Notes under the pieces: generated by a model
Seen by the model: only the letters and a program-made list of their open reading frames with translations
Told to the model about the DNA's origin: nothing
Database searches by the model: none
Program-made: the position numbers and the translations under genes
Shown here: positions 54,490-63,823 of the stretch, piece by piece
Layout: every line of letters begins with the position of its first letter
How positions within the stretch are numbered: the first letter of the stretch is position 1
Assembly: GCF_023145695.1 (NCBI RefSeq)
Contig: NZ_JAJHVV010000006.1
Coordinates: 294,792-358,791 of the forward strand
Direction: 5' to 3'
DNA: 64,000 nt
From: Vibrio amylolyticus
Lineage (GTDB): Bacteria; Pseudomonadota; Gammaproteobacteria; Enterobacterales; Vibrionaceae

Positions 54490-55350
54490 ATGGTCGCCCG
54501 AATTGCAGCAATGGCAACTTATATAGGTCAAACTAAGAGTGCTTCTGGTACAGCGATAGAGCCTCATTTGGACGAAATGGCGATGGGGAAATTGGTAGCA
54601 GATGAGGTTCTGTGCAAAATACCGATTGATCGTTCTTCAATTACGATGGTCATCTTTGCGAGCGCTGGTATTCGGCCGATATTTCCTAGCGGCGCAGCGA
54701 GCATTACTGCACATCTGGGACTGAATTGTAAGAGCTTTGATGTTCTGGCTGGATGTGGAGGTTTCGGTCAAGCAATAGAAATAGCATCGCTTATGGATGG
54801 TTCAATACTTGTTGTAACAGCGGACACATTATCTCGCACTGTCAGTCCAAATGAACCTTCTCATGAGCCGTTGAAACTATTTGCCGACGGAGCAGCAGCT
54901 GTTTTGATATCTCATGATGCATTAGCCGGTCATCGTATTATTAATGCATTTGGTGAAACTCAACCGTTTTGTCATTCTTATTATGGTGCGAGTCAGGGGT
55001 TAGTCAAACGCAGTCTACCTCCGACATTGAAACCTAAATTACGTGACGCTTACCTGAATGCATGGTTGTCAATAACAAGGGAGTTAATAAACCAAATAAC
55101 GGTCAAGGAACGCCCTTGGGTTTACTGTAATCAAGGAGACCACCAACTGTTTGTACCATTTATGGAGGAAATTAAAAAAGATGTTCAGAGGATAATTCTA
55201 ACTGGTCATGGTCATGCTGGTGGGGCAGATCCTTGGATTGGCTTGATGAATCATCCACTCGAACAAGGTCAGCATGCCATTATGTTGGCAAGTGGCATTG
55301 GCTTCCACTTTCATGGCTTACTACTGGAAATTGGCCAATGCAGAGTTTAA
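54490..55350 (+). CDS. 3-oxoacyl synthase III-like (KAS III/FabH family)
   Basis: 286-aa thiolase-fold enzyme. Catalytic Cys in DVLAGCGGFGQAIEIA, His in CNQGDHQLF; the third residue, normally Asn in GNTSAAS, falls in GHGHAGGAD, so it seems replaced by His. This suggests an altered decarboxylation step or pure acyl transfer. It could supply the acyl group for the oxoamine synthase. ATG at 54490 with GAGGAG upstream; an earlier GTG (54484) is possible. Shorter than FabH (about 317 aa). Confidence 0.82.
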   Translation: MVARIAAMATYIGQTKSASGTAIEPHLDEMAMGKLVADEVLCKIPIDRSSITMVIFASAGIRPIFPSGAASITAHLGLNCKSFDVLAGCGGFGQAIEIASLMDGSILVVTADTLSRTVSPNEPSHEPLKLFADGAAAVLISHDALAGHRIINAFGETQPFCHSYYGASQGLVKRSLPPTLKPKLRDAYLNAWLSITRELINQITVKERPWVYCNQGDHQLFVPFMEEIKKDVQRIILTGHGHAGGADPWIGLMNHPLEQGQHAIMLASGIGFHFHGLLLEIGQCRV

Positions 55351-56159
55351 CGCTTGGTATATTTGCGAGCTTACTCTCTGCTGCAATAGCACTCATCATT
55401 ACAAGCATAGGGAGCCAGGCTGTCCATCCTCTCTGGCTTTTGATGATGCAATACGTAGTAGGGAGTGTAATCGCATTACCAAGAAATAGACCCGTAGTGA
55501 AACTTAGGTTACATGGGTGGCGTTTAATTACGGGGCTATGGGCATTTGGTGCTTATTATGTAGCGTTAGGTATTCAAGGAGCGAGTGCGGCAGAAGCGTC
55601 TATGATCCTAAATTCCGCGCCCATATTTGCAACGTTTTATGCTATTAGTCAGATAAGAGCTCGCTTGAGTGCAATCATCGCTTTTATTGGTATTAGCATG
55701 ATGCTGTCGGCAAATGAAGCCTATATTGAATTTGAACTATGGCAATTGTTGGCATTGTCGGCTGCGTTAGCCTATGCCGCTTCGTTTGTAATATTGGGTA
55801 GGTTATCGAACTTAGGGGAACATCCGAATACGACGAACTCAATTTATAATCTGCTAGCAGGACTCGCGATTGGAATTCTATTGCTCGTCTATCAGCCAGC
55901 TCTACCTACCAGTTGGTGGCCGGTATTCGCGGTGGGTGGCATAGCTGCTTTGCGGATCCAAGTATTAACTTTCGCAGCTAGCTCTGTAGAAACGTCTGCA
56001 CGGGTTTCCGTATTAACCAATTTGGCGTTCGTCTGGCTAGCATTGGTGGAGTGGTTTCAAGGGCGAATGTACAGTCCATTTGAATGGGTAGCAATGGTAT
56101 TAGTAGTGGCAGCAATGGGGTTAATGAGACCAAATCACGAGAAGTCGAATAGAAAGTGA
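55338..56159 (+). CDS. EamA/DMT-family exporter of the oxoamine operon
   Basis: 273 aa, about ten helices in two EamA repeats (GASAAEASMILNSAPIFATF, ETSARVSVLTNLAFVWLALV). The ATG overlaps the ketosynthase stop by 13 nt, placing an export step in the same operon. A decayed copy of its last third lies at 39564-39978. Confidence 0.85.
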   Translation: MQSLTLGIFASLLSAAIALIITSIGSQAVHPLWLLMMQYVVGSVIALPRNRPVVKLRLHGWRLITGLWAFGAYYVALGIQGASAAEASMILNSAPIFATFYAISQIRARLSAIIAFIGISMMLSANEAYIEFELWQLLALSAALAYAASFVILGRLSNLGEHPNTTNSIYNLLAGLAIGILLLVYQPALPTSWWPVFAVGGIAALRIQVLTFAASSVETSARVSVLTNLAFVWLALVEWFQGRMYSPFEWVAMVLVVAAMGLMRPNHEKSNRK

Positions 56160-56288
56160 GGAGGGCAGAATATTGATACCAAGGTTTTTAAGACGGTTAA
56201 GTTTGAATAAGTTAACGCTTATGTTCAAACTGAGCTCGAACAGTTACTTGTAGTGATGGGTGAAAGTGGTTTCTATGTTAGAGGTTTT
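55874..56288. repeat. Source copy of the 415-bp duplicated segment
   Basis: Includes the EamA 3' end and ~130 bp downstream. The downstream part has a 26-codon TTG frame after GAGGAGGG and another frame reading VVMGESGFYVRGFAML, likely remains of a fifth gene. Confidence 0.75.
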
Positions 56289-57056
56289 GCAATGCTCTAA
56301 ATAACCCACTAAATCTTAATCTAGAAGAATAACTGCTTTATTTTTTACCCCTTTGTGTTTTAGCGCGATTACTCAGCAACGGGTCGCGCTACTGAGTTTA
56401 AGAAACTTATAGTTATGTCTGGCTGTTGAACGGTTCTGCTCGTAACTGGACAAAAATAAATCAGCACGCAATAACATTATGTAAAAAGCTATTTGTTGAG
56501 GAGGGTTAAGATTAATGAGAGAGGATACTTAAGAGAACTACGAATTTCGAATCTTTGAAAGTCAGATAACCTTAACAAATCCAAACTTGGTAAATTGCTG
56601 ATCAAATGATGGCCAATTAGCCTCAATCACTACATGTTTAACGCTTGATATATAAAAAACATGCTAGCGCTGAAAAAAATGGCTACAGACCGACTGTACA
56701 GTCACTGTAGCCAAGGTGAACAAAAAATAAACAAAATACCAATTCAGACTTATTACCAACGCGATACAGAAAGAGTACAGGTGATGCGTAAAGGAAGTAT
56801 GTACTTTCCTGTGACAACTCACGTTACTAACCTTATCGAGTATGCACCTATGATATGAAACTAGAAGTAAATAATTACTAAATTATCTAATATTATTTTA
56901 TTGGGGCGTACAAAATGGTGACTTTGTTTCAGATCTGGATCATTCAATATTCACGCTTCTTTTGATTCCGCGAGACGCTGAAATGGGCACCATTTCCCGT
57001 GGGCAGATCGGCGAGTGATCGTGACTGCCCACATTTAAATCTCGTGCACTTCACAC
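56289..57056. other. Non-coding region with hairpins
   Basis: No supported gene; a 65-codon frame (56661-56858) overlaps the terminator hairpin at 56672. A GTGGGCAG...CTGCCCAC hairpin lies at 56999-57031. Confidence 0.45.
56672..56712 (-). terminator. Hairpin with T tract on the minus strand
   Basis: GGCTACAG...GACTGTACAGTC...CTGTAGCC forms a long stem; the minus strand continues ATTTTTTTC. It would stop transcription from the binding-protein gene at 57057. Confidence 0.65.
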
Positions 57057-58028
57057 TCAATCTATTGCAGACCAACTAGAAGGGGGGGTTAAGTTCCAAC
57101 GCGCTGCTTCTTGTCGACTATACATGGCTTTTCCTTTTTCACCCGTTTTAATTGGGATTTTAGAGGCTGATTTACCTTGGAGTATCTGCTCAGCAATTGC
57201 CCCGGCAGCAGACCCTTGGCTTTCCCCAAATAATACGATGCCACCGATAGTTTTGCCTTGACCTACAGAAAAATCCCAGAAACCAAAAATGGGAATAGGA
57301 CTATGCTGGTTTGTCCAAGACAACACATTGTTGGCGTCGACATTATTGAGTTGTTCATCTACCAGCGTGTGGTACAACCCTATAACAATGGCCTGGTACC
57401 CATCTTTTTTGGCGTCAGTCACTAAGCTTTTCCACTCACTAATGGTTTCAACATTGTAGGTCGTGATCTCCACCTTTAACTGCCGAAGGGCGCCCTCAAA
57501 CTGGGTAGAAATAAAGGTGTTGGCTATGTGGGACGTAGTACCAGAATCAAAAAGCACTAACACTTTGCCTTGGTCCATTTGCATCAACTGGGAAATGCTT
57601 TTTATGTTCTTGAGCAATAAAGGTCGCTCCAATATACCGGTGATTTCCGCTTGTCCCCTATACTCAGCAAGAAGTTCTCTAGGGTTCGAATTTATTCCTA
57701 AGAAAACAATACTAATGGGCTCGTTATAGAGTTTTGGTAACATGTATTTCAGGGCATTATCATCCCCAAGGAGCACGATATCTGGCTTATGATTTTGGTA
57801 ATACTCCCAGGCTTTATCCGCCTTGTCGGCATATTGGCTTTGGGGGATACGCTTTGTGTCCATTTGAAAAGTCACCAATTCATGGTCGACATTGACGCGA
57901 CTTTTTATTCCTTGGATGTATTCTTTATCCCAAGGAAACTCTGAGTGATAACTTTCAATGAGTAATATCTTTCCCGCGACAGCAGGAAAGCAAAAAAGGG
58001 TGAGTAATACGAGCAAAAATATTTTCAT
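57057..58028 (-). CDS. Periplasmic ABC-type substrate-binding protein
   Basis: 323 aa. Signal peptide MKIFLLVLLTLFCFPAVAG; the rest follows the ABC_sub_bind fold (KILLIESYHSEFPWDKEYIQ, PDIVLLGDDNALKYML, VLVLFDSGTTS, GIVLFGESQGSAAGAIAEQIL). No permease or ATPase is nearby; it precedes a sensor kinase in transcription-sense order, so it probably presents its ligand to that kinase. Start at the ATG that begins the signal peptide. Confidence 0.82.
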   Translation of the reverse strand: MKIFLLVLLTLFCFPAVAGKILLIESYHSEFPWDKEYIQGIKSRVNVDHELVTFQMDTKRIPQSQYADKADKAWEYYQNHKPDIVLLGDDNALKYMLPKLYNEPISIVFLGINSNPRELLAEYRGQAEITGILERPLLLKNIKSISQLMQMDQGKVLVLFDSGTTSHIANTFISTQFEGALRQLKVEITTYNVETISEWKSLVTDAKKDGYQAIVIGLYHTLVDEQLNNVDANNVLSWTNQHSPIPIFGFWDFSVGQGKTIGGIVLFGESQGSAAGAIAEQILQGKSASKIPIKTGEKGKAMYSRQEAARWNLTPPSSWSAID

Positions 58029-58251
58029 AATTTCTACGGCTTGTCGTCTGCTGTATACCCTAAAGTATAGTAGAGGGAAGGGTAACCGCTTTTGAATGAC
58101 AAGCTTGGAGCGTGGCTTACACAAGGGTGATATTTATAAGGTATAAGGTATAGGGTATAGGGTGTGGAAATGTGATATTAATACCAAAGCTAACCTGTAT
58201 TTGGGCTGGCTAAGTGTTGGCATAAAGGTCTATGCTTATTAGCTCGTACGT

Positions 58252-60183
58252 TTATTCTACCTTCATTTGGTGATTTTTCGGTATGATCATCGTTAATGTG
58301 ATCCCTTGATCTGGCTGTGATTCAAAATGCAGTTGCCCGCACAGTTTTTGCTTTACTAAATTAAACACCAAATTTAGTCCCAGACCACTGCCACCCTTAC
58401 CACGCCGGCTAGTGAAAAAAGGTTCGAATATTTTTTTATGTAATGAGTGATGAACGCCCGAACCATTATCTCGATACTCGAGAACAATATTATTTTCGTT
58501 TTGAAAGAAATGAATTGAGATTTTTGGGTCATCGTTATCTTCGAAGGCATGATGAATACTGTTCATCACTAAGTTGGATACAATTTGCGTGATCACACCC
58601 GGTAGGCTGTCCATCATGATACTGTCATCTCCATCTATGATTGGTGTGACAGGGACTTGCTTGGTTTCAGAACTCAAGGTGGTCATCAATGCGTCGAGAA
58701 CTTGTTTTACATAAAAGGGGGTGCAAGCCTCGGACACTTGGTCAACGGATGTTTGTTTAAAATCATTGACCAATTTCGCCGCTCGATTGAGGTTTTTGTC
58801 TAATAGGGTGTTGCCGTCCTCCAGTTGGTTAACGAGCGCTTTAAAATCAGCGCTATTGAGTGTTTTATTGGAAAAGGCAGCATTTAGCTCGGCGGTGAGA
58901 TCCTGTACATAAGAGGCCGTGGTTATGGCTATGCCTAATGGTGTGTTCACTTCGTGAGCTACTCCCGCGACTAACGCCCCAAGAGCGGCCAATTTTTCAG
59001 ACTCGATCAATTGTGTCTGAGTGGCTTGCAGCTTTTCCATACTTTGTTTTAGATGCAATGTCCTAACTGCAACCGTCTTTTCCAGCGTCACGTTAAGTTG
59101 TTCCAATTCAAATAGAGTGGATTTGAGCGGCGTAATGTTAATGCTTGTTCCACGATAACCAATAAAGTCGCCGTGGCGAAACTTTGCTAACGCATGAAAA
59201 AGTACATAATAAGTGAGTCCGTTAATGATGATTGACTCTTCACACTTCGTAAAATCGGTTGTCGAACGAATTGCTTCATGTAATGAAAACAGGGTTTTAA
59301 ATTGTGGCACATCAAAAATGAGTGGTTTGTCAAACTCGTTGATGTTCAGTGCTTGTAACATGGATTCAGAGCAGTATGTTAATCGCCCGTTTGCATCCGT
59401 TTCCCATAACCAGTCGGAGGAGACATGGGTAAAATCGCTCAGGCGCTCCTGTTCAAATTTTATGTTTGTGTACAGCTGCGTGACGTCTCTAGTTATCTTG
59501 TTGGCTTCATCGGCGAGCAAATTCAGCTCGTCATATTTCTCCATGATCCACGCTTTATGGACCAGTATAAGAGGATTAGACGGTTGTTTTGGGCTGTAGT
59601 CTCTTAGGTAGTTGGCGATTGAGAAAATCCGTCGATTTATGCTTTCATGGAACACCATGAGAATGAGGTAACATACCAGTAAGGTCTTAGCTGCATTCAG
59701 GGTCAAAGTGACTATGAATTGTCTGAGCAGTGTGTCATAAATTAATTGAGTGTCAGATTCAATATAGATTTGGCCGATCACTTCCGTTTCGGCTAAGTCC
59801 TGATTGGCATATTCTAGCGGGTAGGTGTTGGAAATAGAATCGCCACGAACTGGGACTCCAGCATCAAAGGATTAATCTTCGGAGTCGATCCGTAGATAAT
59901 CTATTCTAGGAAGATCGACCAAGCCATCCATTCGCTCTTTTAGAACAACGATATCAAAGTCCCATAGCGATGAGGCGAGCAAAGGGGCGTGGACACGCCG
60001 TATTTCATAGTGCCGTTGGTCGACAGTATTGAACTCCTCGTGGTAATCCCAATAGATCTGCATCAGGGTTGTTAACAATGTAATCAAACCACTTAGAGCA
60101 ATGATTATGACAATGATACGGCGACCGATTCGACTATAGAATGGGTTATGCCGACCATGTTCAAAAAGCTGACTTTTCCCCAT
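58252..60183 (-). pseudogene. Membrane sensor histidine kinase broken by one in-frame stop
   Basis: Reads as a single 643-aa protein except for TAA at codon 104 (59872-59874). N-terminal part: basic start, one membrane helix (IIVIIIALSGLITLLTTLMQ), WDYHEEF sensor region. After the stop the same frame continues (SFDAGVPVRGDSISN ... AETEVIGQIYIESD), a second helix, a PAS domain (VSSDWLWETDANGRLTYCS), coiled coil, DHp with His in GVAHEVNTPLG, and an ATPase domain with NLVMNSIHHAFED, DNGSGV and GKGGSGLGLNL. A CAA-to-TAA change would explain it. The C-terminal part could restart at GTG 59781. Confidence 0.85.
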
Positions 60184-60425
60184 GCTTACCTGATAGCCAA
60201 AACGATACTAATAGTATAGTTGTTGGCCACGGTTTTGCTGTGTATTGAGCGGTTCTCAAAGGCTGTGATAAGCACCTTACTGCCCCTATAGTGTTGCGCC
60301 CGATCTACAGCTCACTTTACCAGAGTATCTTTTGACTTACTTTGTCTCATGACTCTACTGTGTACAAAGGCTGGTAACATCAATCTGCGTCGAACTTAAA
60401 GTCGTGATAATTAGGAGTAGTGTGA

Positions 60426-60908
60426 GTGGTTATTCTTTTAAATGGATCCATCAATTCAGGAAAATCGACCATCGGTAATGCTTTTTGTACTCAACAGAAA
60501 TTTGCATTTATTGAAGGTGATTCTCTTAGAGACTGCGTACGATGGATGGATCTTCAAGATTCAATTCAGTTAAGTTTGACCAATGCAGCTGCACTAGCGA
60601 GTAACTTTGAGGCTCAAGGTATAAATTCACTAATCGCATACCCATTAGATGAATTCAATTTTCAGTTTATAAAGGAACTATTAAGTGAGAATGTAGAAAA
60701 AATAGTTCCAATATCACTCACTCCATGTATTGATGTTTTACAGAGTAATCGTGGCAATAGGGTATTGTCTGATTGGGAAATTTCTAGGATTAGTGAACTT
60801 GTAGAAGGTGGCATTGCCTATTCAGGGTTTGGTACCCATATTGACAACTCGCTATTGTCGGTTGATGAAACAGTCGCAATGGTTTTAGAAATAGCGACAT
60901 CAGCATAA
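60426..60908 (+). CDS. Small P-loop kinase/AAA-type ATPase
   Basis: 160 aa. Walker A LNGSINSGKSTIGNAF at the N-terminus, FIEGDSLRD as the Walker-B-like acidic segment. It resembles chloramphenicol phosphotransferase/adenylylsulfate-kinase-like small kinases; substrate unknown. GTG start with AGGAG 8 nt upstream. Confidence 0.75.
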   Translation: MVILLNGSINSGKSTIGNAFCTQQKFAFIEGDSLRDCVRWMDLQDSIQLSLTNAAALASNFEAQGINSLIAYPLDEFNFQFIKELLSENVEKIVPISLTPCIDVLQSNRGNRVLSDWEISRISELVEGGIAYSGFGTHIDNSLLSVDETVAMVLEIATSA

Positions 60909-61270
60909 ACACAACTTAGAAATGCCCCCGTTCCGAGTTACAGACATTGGTTTGATACATTACTAATGTTTTACTTTCCCCAAGTATATGTCATACGAAA
61001 GTGTATCCCCCTTAGTACATTAACTAGCTCAAATTCAGTTCCCATCTCGCCTCACGGTGCTTATAAAATAACGAGCACACTAATTTAAACGGGCTGACCG
61101 ATTAACAGATTCTGAGGCTCAAAAATGATATTCCCGAAGCCATGATAAGTAGTGTTAGCTATGTCTAAATAACAAATTCCAGATTAGTTTGGTTACCTGA
61201 TTGAGCCTTCAGGGAATCAAGTGACCAAATGAAAACGGGCTTGACCGTTTAACTCATTAAGGGCTACATC
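60909..61270. other. Intergenic region
   Basis: 362 bp with no gene. The phrase CGGGCT(T)GACCG occurs twice (61090 and 61235). Confidence 0.45.
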
Positions 61271-61507
61271 ATGAACTTTAAAACTCTTTCCACTTACCGT
61301 CGCTTGCTTCTTGTGGTTCACGCTGTCGCTGTCCTGTGTGGCGGCTTTACATTCTGGTACAACCTTGGGACAGAAGGCATCGGCGGCGCTATTGGTGGTG
61401 GTCTCGGTGGTGGTCTCGGTGGTGTGGCGTTTAATGTTCTATTTATCGTGGTTGACTTCATTGTCAGCGGCTCAGTAAGCCCACTTGAAGCAAAGGTGGC
61501 TAAATAA
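61271..61507 (+). CDS. Tiny membrane protein, first of a coupled trio
   Basis: 78 aa. Two hydrophobic segments (LLLVVHAVAVLCGGFTFWY and GGVAFNVLFIVVDFIVSG) joined by a Gly-rich linker of GGAIGGGLGGGLGG. Its TAATG overlaps the next start. Unknown family; small Gly-zipper membrane proteins occur in phages and toxin systems. Confidence 0.6.
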   Translation: MNFKTLSTYRRLLLVVHAVAVLCGGFTFWYNLGTEGIGGAIGGGLGGGLGGVAFNVLFIVVDFIVSGSVSPLEAKVAK

Positions 61508-61641
61508 TGAAGAACCTACGCACAACGCACAAGCTGCTGATAGTTATCGATGTCACTCTTCAGATTGGCCAAGTTGATTTTGAGATCGTGCTGTATCAAT
61601 TGGGACAGTTCTTTAATCCATCAAATGAGATTAGATTTTAA
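61507..61641 (+). CDS. 44-codon ORF, second of a coupled trio
   Basis: Begins MKNLRTTHKLLIVIDVTLQI and ends NPSNEIRF. Overlaps the neighbours on both sides through TAATG, the best evidence that it is translated. Not recognised. Confidence 0.5.
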   Translation: MKNLRTTHKLLIVIDVTLQIGQVDFEIVLYQLGQFFNPSNEIRF

Positions 61642-62048
61642 TGAAAAAACTACTACTAGCAGCACTAATCACGGCATCGTTCGCAGCTTCGGCAGAGACG
61701 GTAACACCTGAGCACGTTGCTCACTTAGACTCAAAAGCGAAGACATCGATCGGACTCACCCAGAACGGCGGGACAATCACAGGCTCATCGGCTTACTTGT
61801 CAGGCTACACGCTAAACTTCAAGACTGACGTTTCGGTTAATTACTCAATAGACCCTCAAGCGGCAGACATGAAGCTCTATGTTAGCAACGCCTTGCAAAT
61901 GGCTTGCAATAAGATTAGAAACAACTCGGCAATGAACCAGATGGTAAGCAGAGCTGATAACGTTCACAGCATCGTCGTGAGCTACTCATACACAGGAACA
62001 AACAACCTGACCGCTTCAGGTTCAGAAGTTTGCATCACAGAGGGCTAA
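61641..62048 (+). CDS. Small secreted protein, third of a coupled trio
   Basis: 135 aa with a clear signal peptide (MKKLLLAALITASFAASAE). Mature part is Ser/Thr/Asn-rich (SIGLTQNGGTITGSSAYLSG), probably beta-rich, with two Cys that could pair. A 22-codon ORF follows at 62051 and may be a truncated fourth gene. Family unknown. Confidence 0.6.
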   Translation: MKKLLLAALITASFAASAETVTPEHVAHLDSKAKTSIGLTQNGGTITGSSAYLSGYTLNFKTDVSVNYSIDPQAADMKLYVSNALQMACNKIRNNSAMNQMVSRADNVHSIVVSYSYTGTNNLTASGSEVCITEG

Positions 62049-62223
62049 ACAATGAAACTGCCCCAAAGTAATTTATCGCCAACGCACGAACAATACCTTT
62101 GTTCAAAATTCTACCCTTAATCACTCACAAATCGTGAGTGCATATTTATTCACTCATATTTTTGTGCAAGATATTTTTATTAAACTGATATACCAAACTG
62201 TAAGAGTGTAAATATAGGTGGGA

Positions 62224-62352
62224 ATACCCGTAGGTTAGTTATGCATGAGATGTCCAAGCTGCTTATTGGCGTTCACCCCTGCGTTTATCTTCCAGACCGT
62301 TTTGTCGTTGTGCCAACGATCACCTGACCAAATGGGCTGTAACCTAATTGCA
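62224..62352 (-). pseudogene. Decayed Rhs core fragment
   Basis: Minus-strand translation contains TQAMQLGYSPFGQV then, after a shift, WKINAGVNANKQLG, matching the Rhs core at 63470-63590. The pieces are in different frames. Confidence 0.75.
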
Positions 62353-62368
62353 TCGCTTGGGTGTCCCA

Positions 62369-62399
62369 TAAAAAATGGTCTAGCCAAAAAGCTAGACCA
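62369..62399 (-). terminator. Rho-independent terminator, minus strand
   Basis: TGGTCTAGC CAAAAA GCTAGACCA with a seven-base A tract on the plus strand, i.e. T tract on the minus strand, downstream of the 62487 gene. Confidence 0.8.
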
Positions 62400-62486
62400 A
62401 TTTAAGCAATGAAAATCAAAGAAAATTTCTGCCCCACCATTAATGTTCTAAATGACCAGCAAGCAATGGATTGAAACATTCTGTAG

Positions 62487-62747
62487 TTATTGTTTATTGG
62501 TGCCTTCTCTTGCTCGAACTCCAAAGGTCGCAAAATACAACGAAACTATCAATATAGCAGAATGCTTGCGAACATAAGAATCAAACACATGGCTTCCTCG
62601 TTCGTATCTAAATCGATCCTGAGTAACACCTGTCTCAAGTGTTGTATAGACAGTTTCCAAACTTGAAAAAGAAATCATGAACAGGACAATCCTAGCAAAT
62701 AATGCAAGTTTTTTTTCCAAGTGAATTTTAGTAAATGACTTAAACAA
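62487..62747 (-). CDS. Candidate immunity protein for the Rhs tip
   Basis: 86 aa with two hydrophobic segments (LALFARIVLFMISF; SAILIVSLYFATFG). It begins 20 nt after the Rhs stop on the same strand, where the cognate immunity gene normally lies. No family recognised, so the role is positional inference. Confidence 0.45.
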   Translation of the reverse strand: MFKSFTKIHLEKKLALFARIVLFMISFSSLETVYTTLETGVTQDRFRYERGSHVFDSYVRKHSAILIVSLYFATFGVRAREGTNKQ

Positions 62748-62767
62748 ATTTTACTACCTTCCTATAG

Positions 62768-63687
62768 TTAACAATCGTCATCAAACAAACTACCGATGGA
62801 ATCCTTAGCCCATTCTTTTAGACTATCAAACCACGTATTTTCTTTCGAGATTGCATTAGTACCTTTAGCTATTGTAGATATAGGGTCTATTATTCCATCA
62901 GGTATTTTGGCTTTTGCTAGCTCTATAGCAATATCTTTAGCTTTGTTATCACCAAGTAGAGAACCTAATGCCTCTGCGGTTTGACCAACTGCCAACAATG
63001 GTGCAGAGGCAGGTAGTGTATACGGGTGAATAGATGCCAAAAGTCCAGCCGTTGTAAAGTCACTGCCTATTGATCTGTAGATACCTCGCAACTCGATTTG
63101 CCTATCAGGCGTAAGTGTTAGTTGCATAGCATCATACTTTGGGCCTGTCCCATAATCATAGTCATCGTGGATACTAAATCCATAAAATTCGGATAATCCG
63201 AGCAAGTCGACCCAACTCAACGGATTACCACTTACATAACCATGCGCCAGCTGTTGGCTTGGGTCGCGTAGCAGTTGGTTAGCATTTAGCCCCGTAAACC
63301 GCATCAACTCATGCTGAATCTCTGTCGGCAGATAGGTGTTTTTGAAGTTCCAATAATCGGGCTGCACAAAGCGGCTGATGTATGGATTGTACCAACGCGC
63401 GTCTAAGTGCACTAACCCCGTATTGCCGTCGGTGTAACCACCCGTGTACTGGTAAGGCATCAACTGCCCAAGCTGCTTATTGGCATTCACCCCTGCGTTG
63501 ATTTTCCACTGCGTTTTATCGCTGTGCTTACGATATACCTGACCAAATGGGCTGTAACCCAAACGCATCGCTTGAGTACCAGTCTCATCCAATACCTGAA
63601 TCGCACTGCCTAATCGGTCGTGGTGCATATAAAGGTTAGACGCATCGGCCCCTTTTATCCCACTGGCTTTAACAAGTAAGTAACGGG
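62768..63687 (-). pseudogene. Rhs/YD-repeat C-terminal end with variable toxin tip, 5' truncated
   Basis: Open from 63687; the core reads LLVKASGIKGADASNLYM, HHDRLGSAIQVLDETG, LGYSPFGQVY, then the conserved end TGLVHLDARWYNPYISRFVQP, GYVSGNPLSWVDLLGL. After LLGL comes a unique tip of about 150 residues (GFSIHDDYDYG ... SIGSLFDDDC). The large N-terminal shell is absent: the frame ends at the inverted repeat at 63684. Start codon at 63628 would be an internal Met. The tip toxin class is not recognised. Confidence 0.8.
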
Positions 63688-63822
63688 GTCAGGTCTTGCC
63701 TTTTGCCTTATTAAAGAGAGTGGCCTAGCTTTTTGGCTGGGCCACTTTTTGTTTAGGGGCGAAGGAGGTTAGGTAACAGAACCAATTAATTGGGTAATAG
63801 CAAAAAGCAAGACCTGACCCCG
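63684..63822. mobile_element. REP/MITE-like element with 23-bp inverted ends
   Basis: CGGGGTCAGGTCTTGCCTTTTGC at 63684 and its inverted copy (22 of 23) at 63800-63822 flank about 90 bp with an internal GTGGCC...GGCCAC hairpin. The ends resemble REP-type sequences used by Y1 transposases. It sits exactly where the Rhs frame ends. Confidence 0.65.
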
Positions 63823-63823
63823 A

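Noticed and set aside
56661..56858. 65-codon plus-strand frame
   Set aside because: Its start region is a strong minus-strand terminator hairpin and no ribosome site precedes it.
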